The notes below the pieces were generated by a model. It searched no databases and was not told the origin of the DNA. It was given only the letters and a program-made list of their open reading frames with translations. Of a DNA stretch of 64,000 bases, positions 28,864 to 37,607 are shown one piece after another (position 1 is the stretch's first letter; each line of letters opens with the position of its first letter). The translations under genes were made by a program, and so were the position numbers. This DNA comes from Marinobacter sp. S0848L. Lineage in GTDB: Bacteria > Pseudomonadota > Gammaproteobacteria > Pseudomonadales > Oleiphilaceae. The DNA is taken from contig NZ_JALKAQ010000002.1 in NCBI RefSeq assembly GCF_023016065.1, forward strand, positions 248,001 to 312,000, written 5' to 3'.

Positions 28864-29985
28864 GTGATTAAAGCCGTCATCAGCGGAACCGGCCTGTATA
28901 CGCCGCCCGCCACCATCGAAAACGACGAATTGGTCGAAGCCTTCAACCAGTATGTGGATCTGTACAACACCGAGCATGCGGACGAGATAGCCCGCGGTGA
29001 ACTGGCGGCGCTGCAACCCTCGTCTTCTGCATTCATTGAAAAAGCGTCTGGCATTAAACGCCGGCACGTTATCGATCGTGAAGGTATCCTCGATCCCAAA
29101 CGCATGACACCACACATTCCCGAGCGGAGTAACGACGAGCCTTCCGTGCAATGTGATATGGCGGTGACAGCGTGCAATGAAGCTTTGGAGCAAGCGGGCA
29201 AAACCGTGGCTGATGTCGATGCCGTCATCGTGGCGTGCTCCAACTTGCAGCGAGCCTACCCCGCGATTTCCATCGAAGTTCAGCAAGCCTTGGGTATTGA
29301 CGGCTTTGCCTACGACATGAACGTTGCCTGCAGCTCGGCAACCTTTGGACTGCAGGCAGCAGCAAACGCCGTTGAAAACGGAACAGCTCGTGCCGTTCTG
29401 GTTGTCAGCCCCGAGATTTGTTCCGGTCATTTGAATTTCCGCGATCGTGACAGCCACTTTATTTTCGGTGATGCCTGCACTGCGATGCTTGTCGAGCGAG
29501 ACGAAGATGTGAAGGCGGGTCAGGGTTTCGAGATCGTTGGTACCCGTTTGGTGACCAAATTCTCCAACAATATTCGGAATAACTTTGGTTTTCTGAATCG
29601 TGCGGATGAATCCGGCGTAGGTAAACCGGATAAACTGTTTGTTCAGCAGGGCCGGAAGGTGTTCAAAGAAGTATCGCCGTTGGTCGCATCAACGATTCAG
29701 GGGCATCTGGAGGCTTTGGAGTTGGCACCGGACAATCTGGCGCGCATGTGGCTGCATCAGGCCAACCTGAACATGAATCAGTTAATTGCCCGTCGAGTGC
29801 TGGGCCGGGATGCCACCGTTGAAGAGGCACCGGTGATTTTGGATGAATACGCCAACACCAGCTCTGCCGGTTCCATCATTGCGTTCCATAAGTTTAAGGA
29901 CGATCTGAAAGCCGGCGATCTGGGCGTTATTTGCTCCTTCGGCGCCGGCTATTCCATCGGCAGCGTGGTCGTACGCCACCGCTGA
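28864..29985 (+). CDS. Beta-ketoacyl-ACP synthase III family protein (long FabH-like)
   Basis: Condensing enzyme of 373 residues from a GTG start, with the thiolase-fold catalytic triad: Cys156 in NVACSSATFG, His298 in WLHQANLN and Asn331 in YANTSSAG. The N-terminal 60 residues include an insertion relative to E. coli FabH (317 residues). The length and insertion resemble the Pseudomonas PA3286-type enzyme, which links a beta-oxidation product (octanoyl-CoA) to fatty acid synthesis; this match is from memory. The convergent thioesterase gene lies 6 bases away. Confidence 0.87.
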   Translation: MIKAVISGTGLYTPPATIENDELVEAFNQYVDLYNTEHADEIARGELAALQPSSSAFIEKASGIKRRHVIDREGILDPKRMTPHIPERSNDEPSVQCDMAVTACNEALEQAGKTVADVDAVIVACSNLQRAYPAISIEVQQALGIDGFAYDMNVACSSATFGLQAAANAVENGTARAVLVVSPEICSGHLNFRDRDSHFIFGDACTAMLVERDEDVKAGQGFEIVGTRLVTKFSNNIRNNFGFLNRADESGVGKPDKLFVQQGRKVFKEVSPLVASTIQGHLEALELAPDNLARMWLHQANLNMNQLIARRVLGRDATVEEAPVILDEYANTSSAGSIIAFHKFKDDLKAGDLGVICSFGAGYSIGSVVVRHR

Positions 29986-29991
29986 TTTCTG

Positions 29992-30399
29992 TTATTCCGC
30001 TGCCAGCGCTCTTAGGGTGTCTGGCAGTGGGGTAGATTTTCTGGTGGTGTTATCCATCCAGACAATCTTTGCATAGCCTTCCGCGTACACGTCTCCGGTG
30101 TCTGCATCTTTCAGCAAGTGGTAAGTATCCAGACTGGTATTTCCAGCTTTGCCCGCGTATGTTTCCACCACCACGGTGGCGGGGTGAGTTAATTCCTTCA
30201 GAAACGTGGCGCTGGTCTTTATAATAACGGGACCTGTAGGTTCACCTGTGCCGCCAAGGTCAAGCTTTGCCAGCCAGACAATACGAGCCTCTTCAAAGAA
30301 GCGAAAGTAAACTGTGTTGTTAGCGTGACCGTATGCATCCATGTCACCCCATCTAAGGGCCATGGCAAGGGAGCTGACGAGGTTTCCCTGAACTGACAT
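29992..30399 (-). CDS. 4-hydroxybenzoyl-CoA thioesterase family (hot-dog) acyl-CoA thioesterase
   Basis: 135-residue hot-dog protein with the thioesterase signature WGDMDAYGHANNTVYFRFFEE, in which the first Asp-Met-Asp region supplies the catalytic Asp. It would hydrolyse acyl-CoA or acyl-ACP in the cytosol. It is convergent with the FabH-like gene and divergent from mlaA, all three in a lipid-related cluster. Its exact chain-length preference is unknown. Confidence 0.85.
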   Translation of the reverse strand: MSVQGNLVSSLAMALRWGDMDAYGHANNTVYFRFFEEARIVWLAKLDLGGTGEPTGPVIIKTSATFLKELTHPATVVVETYAGKAGNTSLDTYHLLKDADTGDVYAEGYAKIVWMDNTTRKSTPLPDTLRALAAE

Positions 30400-30488
30400 T
30401 TAATTTCCTCCGGATGACTGAGATAAAAAGAATACAACGCCGGTATTGTCGACCAATGGACTCGGATTAAACAACCCAAGAGATTGAA

Positions 30489-31274
30489 ATGACTCAAACG
30501 ACTACTCGGTATTGGATACTCGCAGCATTAATGATCGTGCTCTTGGTCATATTGGCCACATCGCCTGTCGCCGCACAAACCGTTCAAGAGCCTGTGGGCC
30601 AGAGAGCGGCAAAGGTGAATCCTGCTGACCCATACGAAAACTGGAACCGAAGCGTGTTTTCGTTTAACGAAACGGTCGATGAATGGGTGCTTCGCCCCGT
30701 GGCCAAGACCTATCGTACCGTCACCCCGGATATTGTGGATCGTGGCGTGACTAACTTCTTCAACAATCTGACAGAAATTCGCAACTTTAGTAATAGCCTG
30801 TTCCAGCTCAAGGGCGAGTCAGCGGTTGTGGCCTTTGGTCGTTTTACCTTCAATACGGTATTCGGTTTGGGCGGCATTTTTGATGTGGCTACGGCTTTTG
30901 ATCTGCCGGAGCGACCGGAAGATTTTGGTCAAACCTTGGGTTATTGGGGCGTGGGCTCCGGCCCGTATCTGATGTTGCCGTTCCTCGGGCCGTCAACTCC
31001 GCGGCATTTCTCGGGCCTGGCGTCCGACAGCTTTGTTTTGCCCTCAGCCTGGGACGCGGTTGAAGAACCCGACGTGTACTTTCTGCGCGCCCTGCAAATT
31101 GTTGATAAACGCGCGGACTTGATCCCCGCAGAAGGTATTATTTCTGGGGATCGGTACACGTTCGTGAGAAATGCCTTCCTGCAGCGGCGTGAATTCCTGA
31201 TTAACGATGGTAAGATCACAGCTGACCCCTTCGCCAATGATGACGAAGATGACCTGATGCTCGACGATTTCTGA
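30489..31274 (+). CDS. mlaA: MlaA/VacJ family outer-membrane phospholipid transport protein, no lipobox
   Basis: MlaA sits in the outer membrane and removes misplaced phospholipids from the outer leaflet, passing them to MlaC. The family blocks are present: DPYENWNRSVFSFNE near residue 47, RPVAKTYRTVTP and FFNNLTEIRNF, and the RPEDFGQTLGYWG region. The N-terminal segment ends in ATSPVAAQ with an Ala-x-Ala signal-peptidase-I type site, and the first 60 residues contain no Cys, so the usual lipid anchor appears to be absent. Length is 261 residues (E. coli 251). It is followed 17 bases later by a patatin gene. Confidence 0.9.
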   Translation: MTQTTTRYWILAALMIVLLVILATSPVAAQTVQEPVGQRAAKVNPADPYENWNRSVFSFNETVDEWVLRPVAKTYRTVTPDIVDRGVTNFFNNLTEIRNFSNSLFQLKGESAVVAFGRFTFNTVFGLGGIFDVATAFDLPERPEDFGQTLGYWGVGSGPYLMLPFLGPSTPRHFSGLASDSFVLPSAWDAVEEPDVYFLRALQIVDKRADLIPAEGIISGDRYTFVRNAFLQRREFLINDGKITADPFANDDEDDLMLDDF

Positions 31275-31291
31275 GCAGCGCCGGGAGTTCG

Positions 31292-32782
31292 ATGTTGATT
31301 AAAGATCCGAGGATAAACCGATTTCGCAAGCAGCTGGCAGATGCTCAGAACTATGAGCAATGGAAAGCGGCTGCGCTGGAGTTGGATTACCTCGAAGGCA
31401 ATGTCGAGTGGAAGGAAGACTTCGCCTCTGATTTGTATCACTACGAACTGATCTACGACAGGCTCTGTCATCTCAAGCAGTATCGTCAACAAAACGATTT
31501 CGAACGATTGAAGCGCGCCCTGCGTGAAGGACTCCATCACGACTTGGGCAACATGGGTAACCCGGCGCTTTACACGCGCTCACGGGTAGGCACCAAGCAT
31601 CTGGTTGAAGAGTACATTACTCAGGTTTGTGAGTCGCTGGATTATCTGTGTGACCATCCGGTGCCGAACTTTTCGGTACACGACAAACTGCAGTTTTTCC
31701 GGGATACCCTGACCAGCTTTGGCCGACCGGCATTACTGCTCAGTGGCGGTGCCGGGTTAGGCATGTTCCACTTTGGTGTGATCAAGGCGCTGTGGGAGAA
31801 GGGTCTGCTGCCGCAGGTGGTTGCCGGATCCAGCGTTGGCGCTATCATTGCTGGCATTCTGGGGGTGCATACCGATGCTGAAATACCGGAAATGCTGGTG
31901 CCAGAAAACCACAATCTCAATGCCTGGAAGTGGCGCGGTCTATTCAGTGCGCTTCGCGGCGACGGATTGATGGATCAGGACACCCTGAAACAGTGCCTTC
32001 GTGACAATATCGGTGAATATACCTTTGAAGAGGCTTACCAGCGCACAGGGCGAAGTGTAAATATCAGTGTGTCGCCAGTACAAACGCATCAAAAAGCGCG
32101 GTTGTTAAGCGGCTATACCTCACCTTATCTGATGATGTGGAGCGCCGCTCTCGCAAGTGCAGCCGTGCCCGGGGTGTTCCCGCCGGTCACCCTGATGAAG
32201 AAAGATCTCAACGGAAATACTCTGCCATACATGCCGCGTTTGAAATTCGTAGACGGTTCGGTGGTCAGTGATCTTCCTGTTGACCGATTGATGCATCTGT
32301 ACGATGTGAATTTCACCATCGTGAGTCAAACCAATCCCCATGTAATCCCGTTTCTGAACGCCAAGGGCCAGGACGAGAAGTTGTCGCTATTGAATTTGCC
32401 CTCGTATCTGTTGAAGGCTGAAGTGGCGTTTCACGGGCAGGGCGTGTTTGATTTCTTGCGCAAGCGCGTTAAGCCTGAGCTGTTGCGGCAAGTGTCTGGT
32501 CAGATGTATACGATCATGGCGCAGCGTTATTCCGGTGATGTAACCATAGCGCCGAGCTATTCTCTTCGCCACTACCGCCATATTCTGTCTAGCCCGACCC
32601 CCGAATACGTGCGGGAAATGATCCTTCAGGGGGAAAAATCGACCTGGCCGAAGATTTCCATGATCCGCTCTCACGCACGCATATCAAAAACTCTGGAGCG
32701 CTGCGTGCGTCGCCTGAAATATCAAAGCCGCCGCGCTGCCGAACTGAAGTTGGTTAGCAGCGGCAGCCAGGCAAGGCCCTAG
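31292..32782 (+). CDS. Patatin-like phospholipase with N-terminal DUF3336-type domain
   Basis: Predicted serine acyl hydrolase of 496 residues. The N-terminal 140 residues are helical and resemble the DUF3336 region found before patatin domains. The oxyanion loop GGAGLG (152-157) and nucleophile motif GSSVG with Ser181 are followed by the catalytic Asp in DGSVVSDLP. No signal peptide is visible, so the protein is probably cytosolic or membrane-associated. The start lies 17 bases after mlaA, and the end is six bases before gspA, so all three may share a message. The substrate is unknown. Confidence 0.87.
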   Translation: MLIKDPRINRFRKQLADAQNYEQWKAAALELDYLEGNVEWKEDFASDLYHYELIYDRLCHLKQYRQQNDFERLKRALREGLHHDLGNMGNPALYTRSRVGTKHLVEEYITQVCESLDYLCDHPVPNFSVHDKLQFFRDTLTSFGRPALLLSGGAGLGMFHFGVIKALWEKGLLPQVVAGSSVGAIIAGILGVHTDAEIPEMLVPENHNLNAWKWRGLFSALRGDGLMDQDTLKQCLRDNIGEYTFEEAYQRTGRSVNISVSPVQTHQKARLLSGYTSPYLMMWSAALASAAVPGVFPPVTLMKKDLNGNTLPYMPRLKFVDGSVVSDLPVDRLMHLYDVNFTIVSQTNPHVIPFLNAKGQDEKLSLLNLPSYLLKAEVAFHGQGVFDFLRKRVKPELLRQVSGQMYTIMAQRYSGDVTIAPSYSLRHYRHILSSPTPEYVREMILQGEKSTWPKISMIRSHARISKTLERCVRRLKYQSRRAAELKLVSSGSQARP

Positions 32783-32787
32783 GAACG

Positions 32788-34473
32788 ATGTACTACGATT
32801 TTTTCGGTTTTCGAGAGCCGCCTTTTTCCATCGCACCGGACCCGCGATACCTGTACCTGAGTGATCGTCACAAAGAGGCGCTTGCGCACCTGATGTACGG
32901 TGTGCAGGGGCAGGGTGGTTTTATTGTGATTACCGGCGAAGTGGGCACCGGTAAAACCACGGTGTGCCGATGCTTTCTTGATAACGCGCCTGAGCATGTC
33001 GATATTGCCCTGATACTCAACCCCCGGCTTTCAGCCCGGGAGTTGCTGTCGGCCGTTTGCGATGAGCTCGAAATTGCTCACGATCCAGACGCCAGTATCA
33101 AGGTGCTGGTAGACGCTATTAATGCCGATTTATTGAAAGCCCACGCCGCTGGCCGACACAAAGTCCTCATCATCGACGAGGCGCAGAACCTTTCTGCCGA
33201 TGTCCTTGAACAGCTACGCCTGCTAACCAACCTGGAAACCGCTGAAAAGAAGTTGCTGCAGATTGTTCTGCTGGGGCAGCCCGAATTGCAGGATATTCTG
33301 GCGTTGCCGGAGTTGCGCCAGCTTAACCAAAGAGTGACCGCGCGCTACCATCTGGATGCAATCGACAAGGCAGAGCTGCCGGCTTACTTGCAGTACCGGG
33401 TAAGTGTGGCCGGACTGAGAGGCGATTTGTTCACCCCGGCCGCGATTCGGAAACTGTACCGTGCCAGCCAGGGTGTGCCTCGCCTGATTAACCTGATCAG
33501 CGACCGTGCTTTGCTGGGCGCTTACGCGGAAGGCGATCACCAGATAACTGCGCTACATATAAAGCGAGCAGCCAAGGAAGTCAGCGGCGGGTTGAAGCAA
33601 AAAGACGGTAAGCCCGCCCGGTTCGGCGATAGCGTCAGCCATTTGTGGTTGGTGGTAGCGTCGGCTTTAATCGCGATTATGGGGACGCTTTGGGTGCTGG
33701 ACAGCCCGCACTATGGAGTTCTCGCAGAGCCCGAAGACGGGCAATCGGTGTCGGGTGTTATTGAGCGGGTTGTGGCCGCCACGACGGATGATGAGAGCGT
33801 GTCCGAGGCGCAAATTCCAGGCGAATCTGATGGTTCCGTCGAGCCCGAATTTATTCCGGAGCAACACGGGCTTTCCACACAAGATGCGTACGTTGAACTC
33901 TTCGAGCTATGGGGCAAGATTTATCATCCCGAAGTTGCGCCATACCCGTGTCAGCACGCCCAGAACGTGGGTTTGGAATGCTTGCAGCGAGAGGGGGCTC
34001 GTCGAACACTGGAGTTTCTGGATCGTCCTGCGATCCTGAATCTGCGCGTTGCGCCGGGGCAGGAAATTCAGGTTGTTTTGCGGGCTCTGAACGGCCCCAG
34101 CGCGACCCTCAACACTTCGGAAGGGCCGGTTACCGTCTCATTCCAACAAATCGAACGGTATTGGTTTGGCGGGTTCCGTGTCCTTTGGCGGGCGCCAGAT
34201 TATCAACAGGGCGGCGTATACAGTGACAAACAAGGCCAAACCCTATGGATCAGTTCGAAAATGATGGAGCTGGCGGATCGGTACGCGGGCAATGAGCAGG
34301 AAGCGGACCGCATCAAGCGATTGGCGGTGCCTGATCAGGTGCGTTGGTATCAAAAACTGCGTGGGCTAACGGTAGACGGCATTCCCGGTGCCATGACGAT
34401 CATCCAGATTCAAAACGATCTGGGGGTTGATGTGCCGCGATTGGTTGCAGAGTCGGTGACGGGAAACAGCTAA
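32788..34473 (+). CDS. gspA: GspA/ExeA-type ATPase of type II secretion
   Basis: Inner-membrane AAA+ ATPase that, with GspB, helps place the secretin of type II secretion through the peptidoglycan. The N-terminus MYYDFFGFREPPFS is typical. Walker A is GEVGTGKT (50-57) and Walker B is VLIIDEAQNLS (about 126-136). One membrane helix, VVASALIAIMGTLWVL, lies near residues 287-305, followed by a periplasmic region ending in a peptidoglycan-binding-1 type repeat (KLRGLTVDGIPGAMTIIQIQ). The total length of 561 is close to ExeA. gspB follows at once. Confidence 0.9.
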   Translation: MYYDFFGFREPPFSIAPDPRYLYLSDRHKEALAHLMYGVQGQGGFIVITGEVGTGKTTVCRCFLDNAPEHVDIALILNPRLSARELLSAVCDELEIAHDPDASIKVLVDAINADLLKAHAAGRHKVLIIDEAQNLSADVLEQLRLLTNLETAEKKLLQIVLLGQPELQDILALPELRQLNQRVTARYHLDAIDKAELPAYLQYRVSVAGLRGDLFTPAAIRKLYRASQGVPRLINLISDRALLGAYAEGDHQITALHIKRAAKEVSGGLKQKDGKPARFGDSVSHLWLVVASALIAIMGTLWVLDSPHYGVLAEPEDGQSVSGVIERVVAATTDDESVSEAQIPGESDGSVEPEFIPEQHGLSTQDAYVELFELWGKIYHPEVAPYPCQHAQNVGLECLQREGARRTLEFLDRPAILNLRVAPGQEIQVVLRALNGPSATLNTSEGPVTVSFQQIERYWFGGFRVLWRAPDYQQGGVYSDKQGQTLWISSKMMELADRYAGNEQEADRIKRLAVPDQVRWYQKLRGLTVDGIPGAMTIIQIQNDLGVDVPRLVAESVTGNS

Positions 34474-34476
34474 GCT

Positions 34477-35181
34477 ATGTCATACATACTCGAAGCCTTA
34501 AAGAAATCCGAAGCAGAGCGGCGCCAGGGTAAAGCGCCAGATCTCGGCCAACAGGTTCAGATGATCTACCGCCCCAAGAAAAAACCGGTATCGGCGGTAA
34601 TCTGGGTGGTCTTGGCGTTAATCATTAATGCTGGTGTGCTGGCATACGTGTTCTGGCCGTCAAGGCAACTTCCAGAGCCTGTGACTGCCCCTGCTGCCAC
34701 TGACGAACCATCTTCCGTCGCTTCCTCTTCGTCGTCTGTGCCGACGACACAACCCAAGGTTGTGCCTGAGCCTACGCCCGTCAGCCAGGTTCCCGTTGCG
34801 CCCGTTGAAACGCCGCAAGCAGTTGCGGAATCCGGTGTGAATGAGCGTCAGTTCGAACAGCCCACCATAATCGTGCCGAGCCAACCGCAGCCACAAAGCG
34901 TGCTGGCCCCCGTACAATCACGGCCCCAAGGCCGGGTGCCACATCTGGTAGAATTGCCGCTTTCTTTTCAAAAGAGTGTTCCTGATTTGACCTTTAATAG
35001 CCATATCTATTCCTCAGACCCTTCAGCCAGCCGGGTGATGATCAACAACCGATATTTGCGAGCGGGCCAGGGCCTGGGTTCGTTGGTGGTTGAAAACATC
35101 ACAGAAGATGGCGTGGTGCTGAGTAAAAATGGTCAGCGGTTCCGGGTCGGGATCGTTCGTGATTGGGTGAGCCCGAGATAA
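34477..35181 (+). CDS. gspB: GspB/ExeB-type protein of type II secretion
   Basis: Partner of GspA. The conserved N-terminal start MSYILEALKKSEAERRQG is exact for the family, followed by a membrane helix near 38-58 (AVIWVVLALIINAGVLAYV). A Pro/Ser-rich periplasmic spacer comes next, then a C-terminal PDLTFNSHIYSSDPSASRV block that is characteristic of the GspB/ExeB C-terminal domain. The length is 234 residues. No other gsp genes occur in the window. Its stop shares a base with the start of dinG. Confidence 0.9.
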   Translation: MSYILEALKKSEAERRQGKAPDLGQQVQMIYRPKKKPVSAVIWVVLALIINAGVLAYVFWPSRQLPEPVTAPAATDEPSSVASSSSSVPTTQPKVVPEPTPVSQVPVAPVETPQAVAESGVNERQFEQPTIIVPSQPQPQSVLAPVQSRPQGRVPHLVELPLSFQKSVPDLTFNSHIYSSDPSASRVMINNRYLRAGQGLGSLVVENITEDGVVLSKNGQRFRVGIVRDWVSPR

Positions 35182-37358
35182 TGGCGCTGACCGACGACGT
35201 TAAACAGGACATTCAACAGGCGTATCGGGATGTGTTGGCGGGCAAAGGCGTGCGAGCCCGCTACGGCCAGCGCCTGATGATCGCTGAAATTGCCCGTTAT
35301 ATGGGCGAGATTACCGAGAACGACGGTCAGCGCACATCGCCCGCGTCAGCGTGTGTGGTGGAAGCCGGTACCGGTACGGGTAAAACGCTGGCCTATCTGA
35401 TTTCTGCGATTCCAGTTGCGAGGGCGTTGGGTAAGACGCTGGTCATTTCAACGGCGACCGTGGCTCTGCAAGACCAGATTGTTCTGAAAGACCTGCCGGA
35501 TTTGCGTAAACACAGCAAACTGAAATTCAACTGGACCCTCGCCAAAGGCCGAGGCCGGTATTTGTGCATGTCTCGACTCGAGGCGCGCTTACACGATGAA
35601 GGGCACGGCGACAGCGACACCATGCCGCTCTTCCTGCTGGACAATCCGATAGATGATGAAGCCAGCAGCCGAGCGACGTTCGAGAAAATGCTCGGCAGCT
35701 ACGGTTCACGGGAATGGGACGGCGACCGCGACCATTGGCCGGAACAAATTCCGGATGAAATCTGGCGACAAGTCACCACCGACCACCGTCAGTGTACCAA
35801 TAGACATTGCGCCTACTTTGATAGCTGTGCTTTTTTCGAAGCCCGAAAAGATCTGGACGATGCCGATATTGTGGTGGCGAACCATGATCTGGTGTTGGCT
35901 GACCTTGCTTTGGGCGGCGGCGCTATTCTTCCTGAACCGGAAAACGCCTTGTTTATCTTCGACGAGGCGCACCACCTTCCGGATAAGGCACTGAACCACT
36001 TCGCCGCGTCTGTGCCGTTGAATTCGACGCGCCAATGGCTGAAGCAATTGTCACAGGCTTTGGTGAAAATGCAGCCGTGGCTCCCGGGTGGATCTCAGGC
36101 AACCAAAGCCGTTGAAAAAATCAGTCTGGCGGGGCGGGATCTCGATATTGCGTTGGCCAAGGTGTACGAAGAGGTTGAGCAAAATACCGGTTGGGATTTT
36201 AACGAAGAGCGCCGAAGCGCCCAATGGCGTTACCCGGAAGGTGAATTGCCCGATAGCCTGGCTGAATTGGCGGGTGAAACCCGAATTGTCACCGCCGGCT
36301 TGTGCCGCAACCTTGGTACCCTGGTTGAGGAGCTGCAAAGTGCGTTCGATGAGCGCAAAGATCCTGAACTTGATCGCGATACGGCCGAATCCTGGTATCC
36401 GGTGATTGGTGCATTCCATAGCCGGGCAGAAGAGCAGCTTCGATTATGGGAAGCCTGGTCAGAAGGGGCCGTTGCGGCGAAACCGGACCAGGACGAAAGC
36501 GCCCAACCGATTCCCCGCAAAGGACCACCTGCGGCGCGTTGGTCGGTGCGTCAACGTTGGGAACACGCGGAAGACATTACGCTGTACAGTTCACCTGTGC
36601 TGGCCGACAACCTGTTGTATTCCCGGTTATGGTCGAGAGTTTACGGTGCGGTATTGACCAGCGCGACCTTAACCGCGCTCGGGCGATTCGACCGTCTACG
36701 CTCACGAGCCGGTTTGCCGGAAGCCAGCCGATACATGGTGGTACCAAGCTCGTTTAAGTACAACGAAATGGCCACGGTTGAAGTGCCTGCGATTGAAGCC
36801 ATGCCAACGGATGACGGGTTTGGTGATGCGTTGATAAAACGCCTGCCGGATTTATGGGCGGGTGAGAAAGCCACACTGGTGCTGTTTACTTCTCGTCGGC
36901 AAATGCAGCAGGTGAGGGACGCGTTGGCACCGGAATACCCGGAGCTGATTCTGACTCAGGACGACATGGCGAAGAACGAAGTGCTCCGCACCCACTGCAG
37001 TCGGATTGATGAAGGTAAAGCCAGTGTACTCTTCGGAGTGGCCAGTTTTGCCGAAGGAATCGATTTACCCGGAAAGTATCTGCATCACGTAGTGATCACC
37101 CGATTGCCGTTCTCGGTGCCGGACGATCCCATTGAAGCCAGTTTGGCTGAATGGGTGACTCAGAGGGGCGGTAATCCGTTTATGGAAATCACCGTGCCGG
37201 ATGCGTCTGTGAAACTGGTGCAGGCGGTTGGGCGGCTTCTGAGGACCGAGCAAGACACCGGCCGTGTGACGATTCTTGATAGGCGTATTGTTGCCAGGCG
37301 TTATGGTCAGTTGTTGCTGGATGCGCTACCTCCGTTCCGCCGGTTAATTGAGCATTAA
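35181..37358 (+). CDS. dinG: ATP-dependent DNA helicase DinG
   Basis: Superfamily 2 iron-sulfur helicase for R-loop and damage processing. I start at the ATG at 35181 because it overlaps the gspB stop (TAATG) and gives 725 residues (E. coli 716). Walker A is EAGTGTGKT (61-69). The 4Fe-4S ligands are C129, C205, C210 and C216, and the DEAH box is DEAHHLPD (from 261). The later motifs VLFTSRRQMQQV and ASFAEGIDLPG are intact. No SOS box is evident upstream because the start lies inside gspB; regulation may be by the gsp promoter. Confidence 0.94.
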   Translation: MALTDDVKQDIQQAYRDVLAGKGVRARYGQRLMIAEIARYMGEITENDGQRTSPASACVVEAGTGTGKTLAYLISAIPVARALGKTLVISTATVALQDQIVLKDLPDLRKHSKLKFNWTLAKGRGRYLCMSRLEARLHDEGHGDSDTMPLFLLDNPIDDEASSRATFEKMLGSYGSREWDGDRDHWPEQIPDEIWRQVTTDHRQCTNRHCAYFDSCAFFEARKDLDDADIVVANHDLVLADLALGGGAILPEPENALFIFDEAHHLPDKALNHFAASVPLNSTRQWLKQLSQALVKMQPWLPGGSQATKAVEKISLAGRDLDIALAKVYEEVEQNTGWDFNEERRSAQWRYPEGELPDSLAELAGETRIVTAGLCRNLGTLVEELQSAFDERKDPELDRDTAESWYPVIGAFHSRAEEQLRLWEAWSEGAVAAKPDQDESAQPIPRKGPPAARWSVRQRWEHAEDITLYSSPVLADNLLYSRLWSRVYGAVLTSATLTALGRFDRLRSRAGLPEASRYMVVPSSFKYNEMATVEVPAIEAMPTDDGFGDALIKRLPDLWAGEKATLVLFTSRRQMQQVRDALAPEYPELILTQDDMAKNEVLRTHCSRIDEGKASVLFGVASFAEGIDLPGKYLHHVVITRLPFSVPDDPIEASLAEWVTQRGGNPFMEITVPDASVKLVQAVGRLLRTEQDTGRVTILDRRIVARRYGQLLLDALPPFRRLIEH

Positions 37359-37378
37359 CCCCGCATTTATTTCCTTCC

Positions 37379-37411
37379 AAAAAAAAGAGCCAGCCCAAAA
37401 GGATGGCTCTT
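37379..37411 (-). terminator. Intrinsic terminator on the minus strand, after the MalT-type gene or a small RNA
   Basis: On the minus strand AAGAGCCA pairs with TGGCTCTT (plus positions 37404-37411 and 37385-37392) and is followed by eight T. It stands about 200 bases beyond the regulator stop. On the plus strand the hairpin follows dinG but has no T-run after it. A second small hairpin, GGGTTCTT/AAGAACCC, lies at 37419-37436. Confidence 0.8.
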
Positions 37412-37583
37412 GTAGAAAGGGTTCTTAAAGAACCCGGGCGTCCAAACAACGCAATACAAGGAGACTGAAGGCCTGAGTTTCAGATCTCGTGTGAGGCGTT
37501 AACCTCACGATGGATTCATCATAGGGCGCAAGGGGGCGTATAAGGATCGTCCTAAAGGCGTAGTGGGTAGGCTTAATTCTCGG

Positions 37584-37607
37584 AAAGTGTGACTCGCGTC
37601 ACACTTT
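37584..37607. promoter_or_regulatory. Perfect palindrome matching the CRP/Vfr core site, or a stem-loop at the regulator stop
   Basis: AAAGTGTGAC and GTCACACTTT are perfectly complementary around TCGC. The centre reads TGTGA, six bases, TCACA (37588-37603), an exact CRP/Vfr-type core. It overlaps the stop codon of the minus-strand regulator gene. As RNA it would also form a stable hairpin. Confidence 0.5.
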
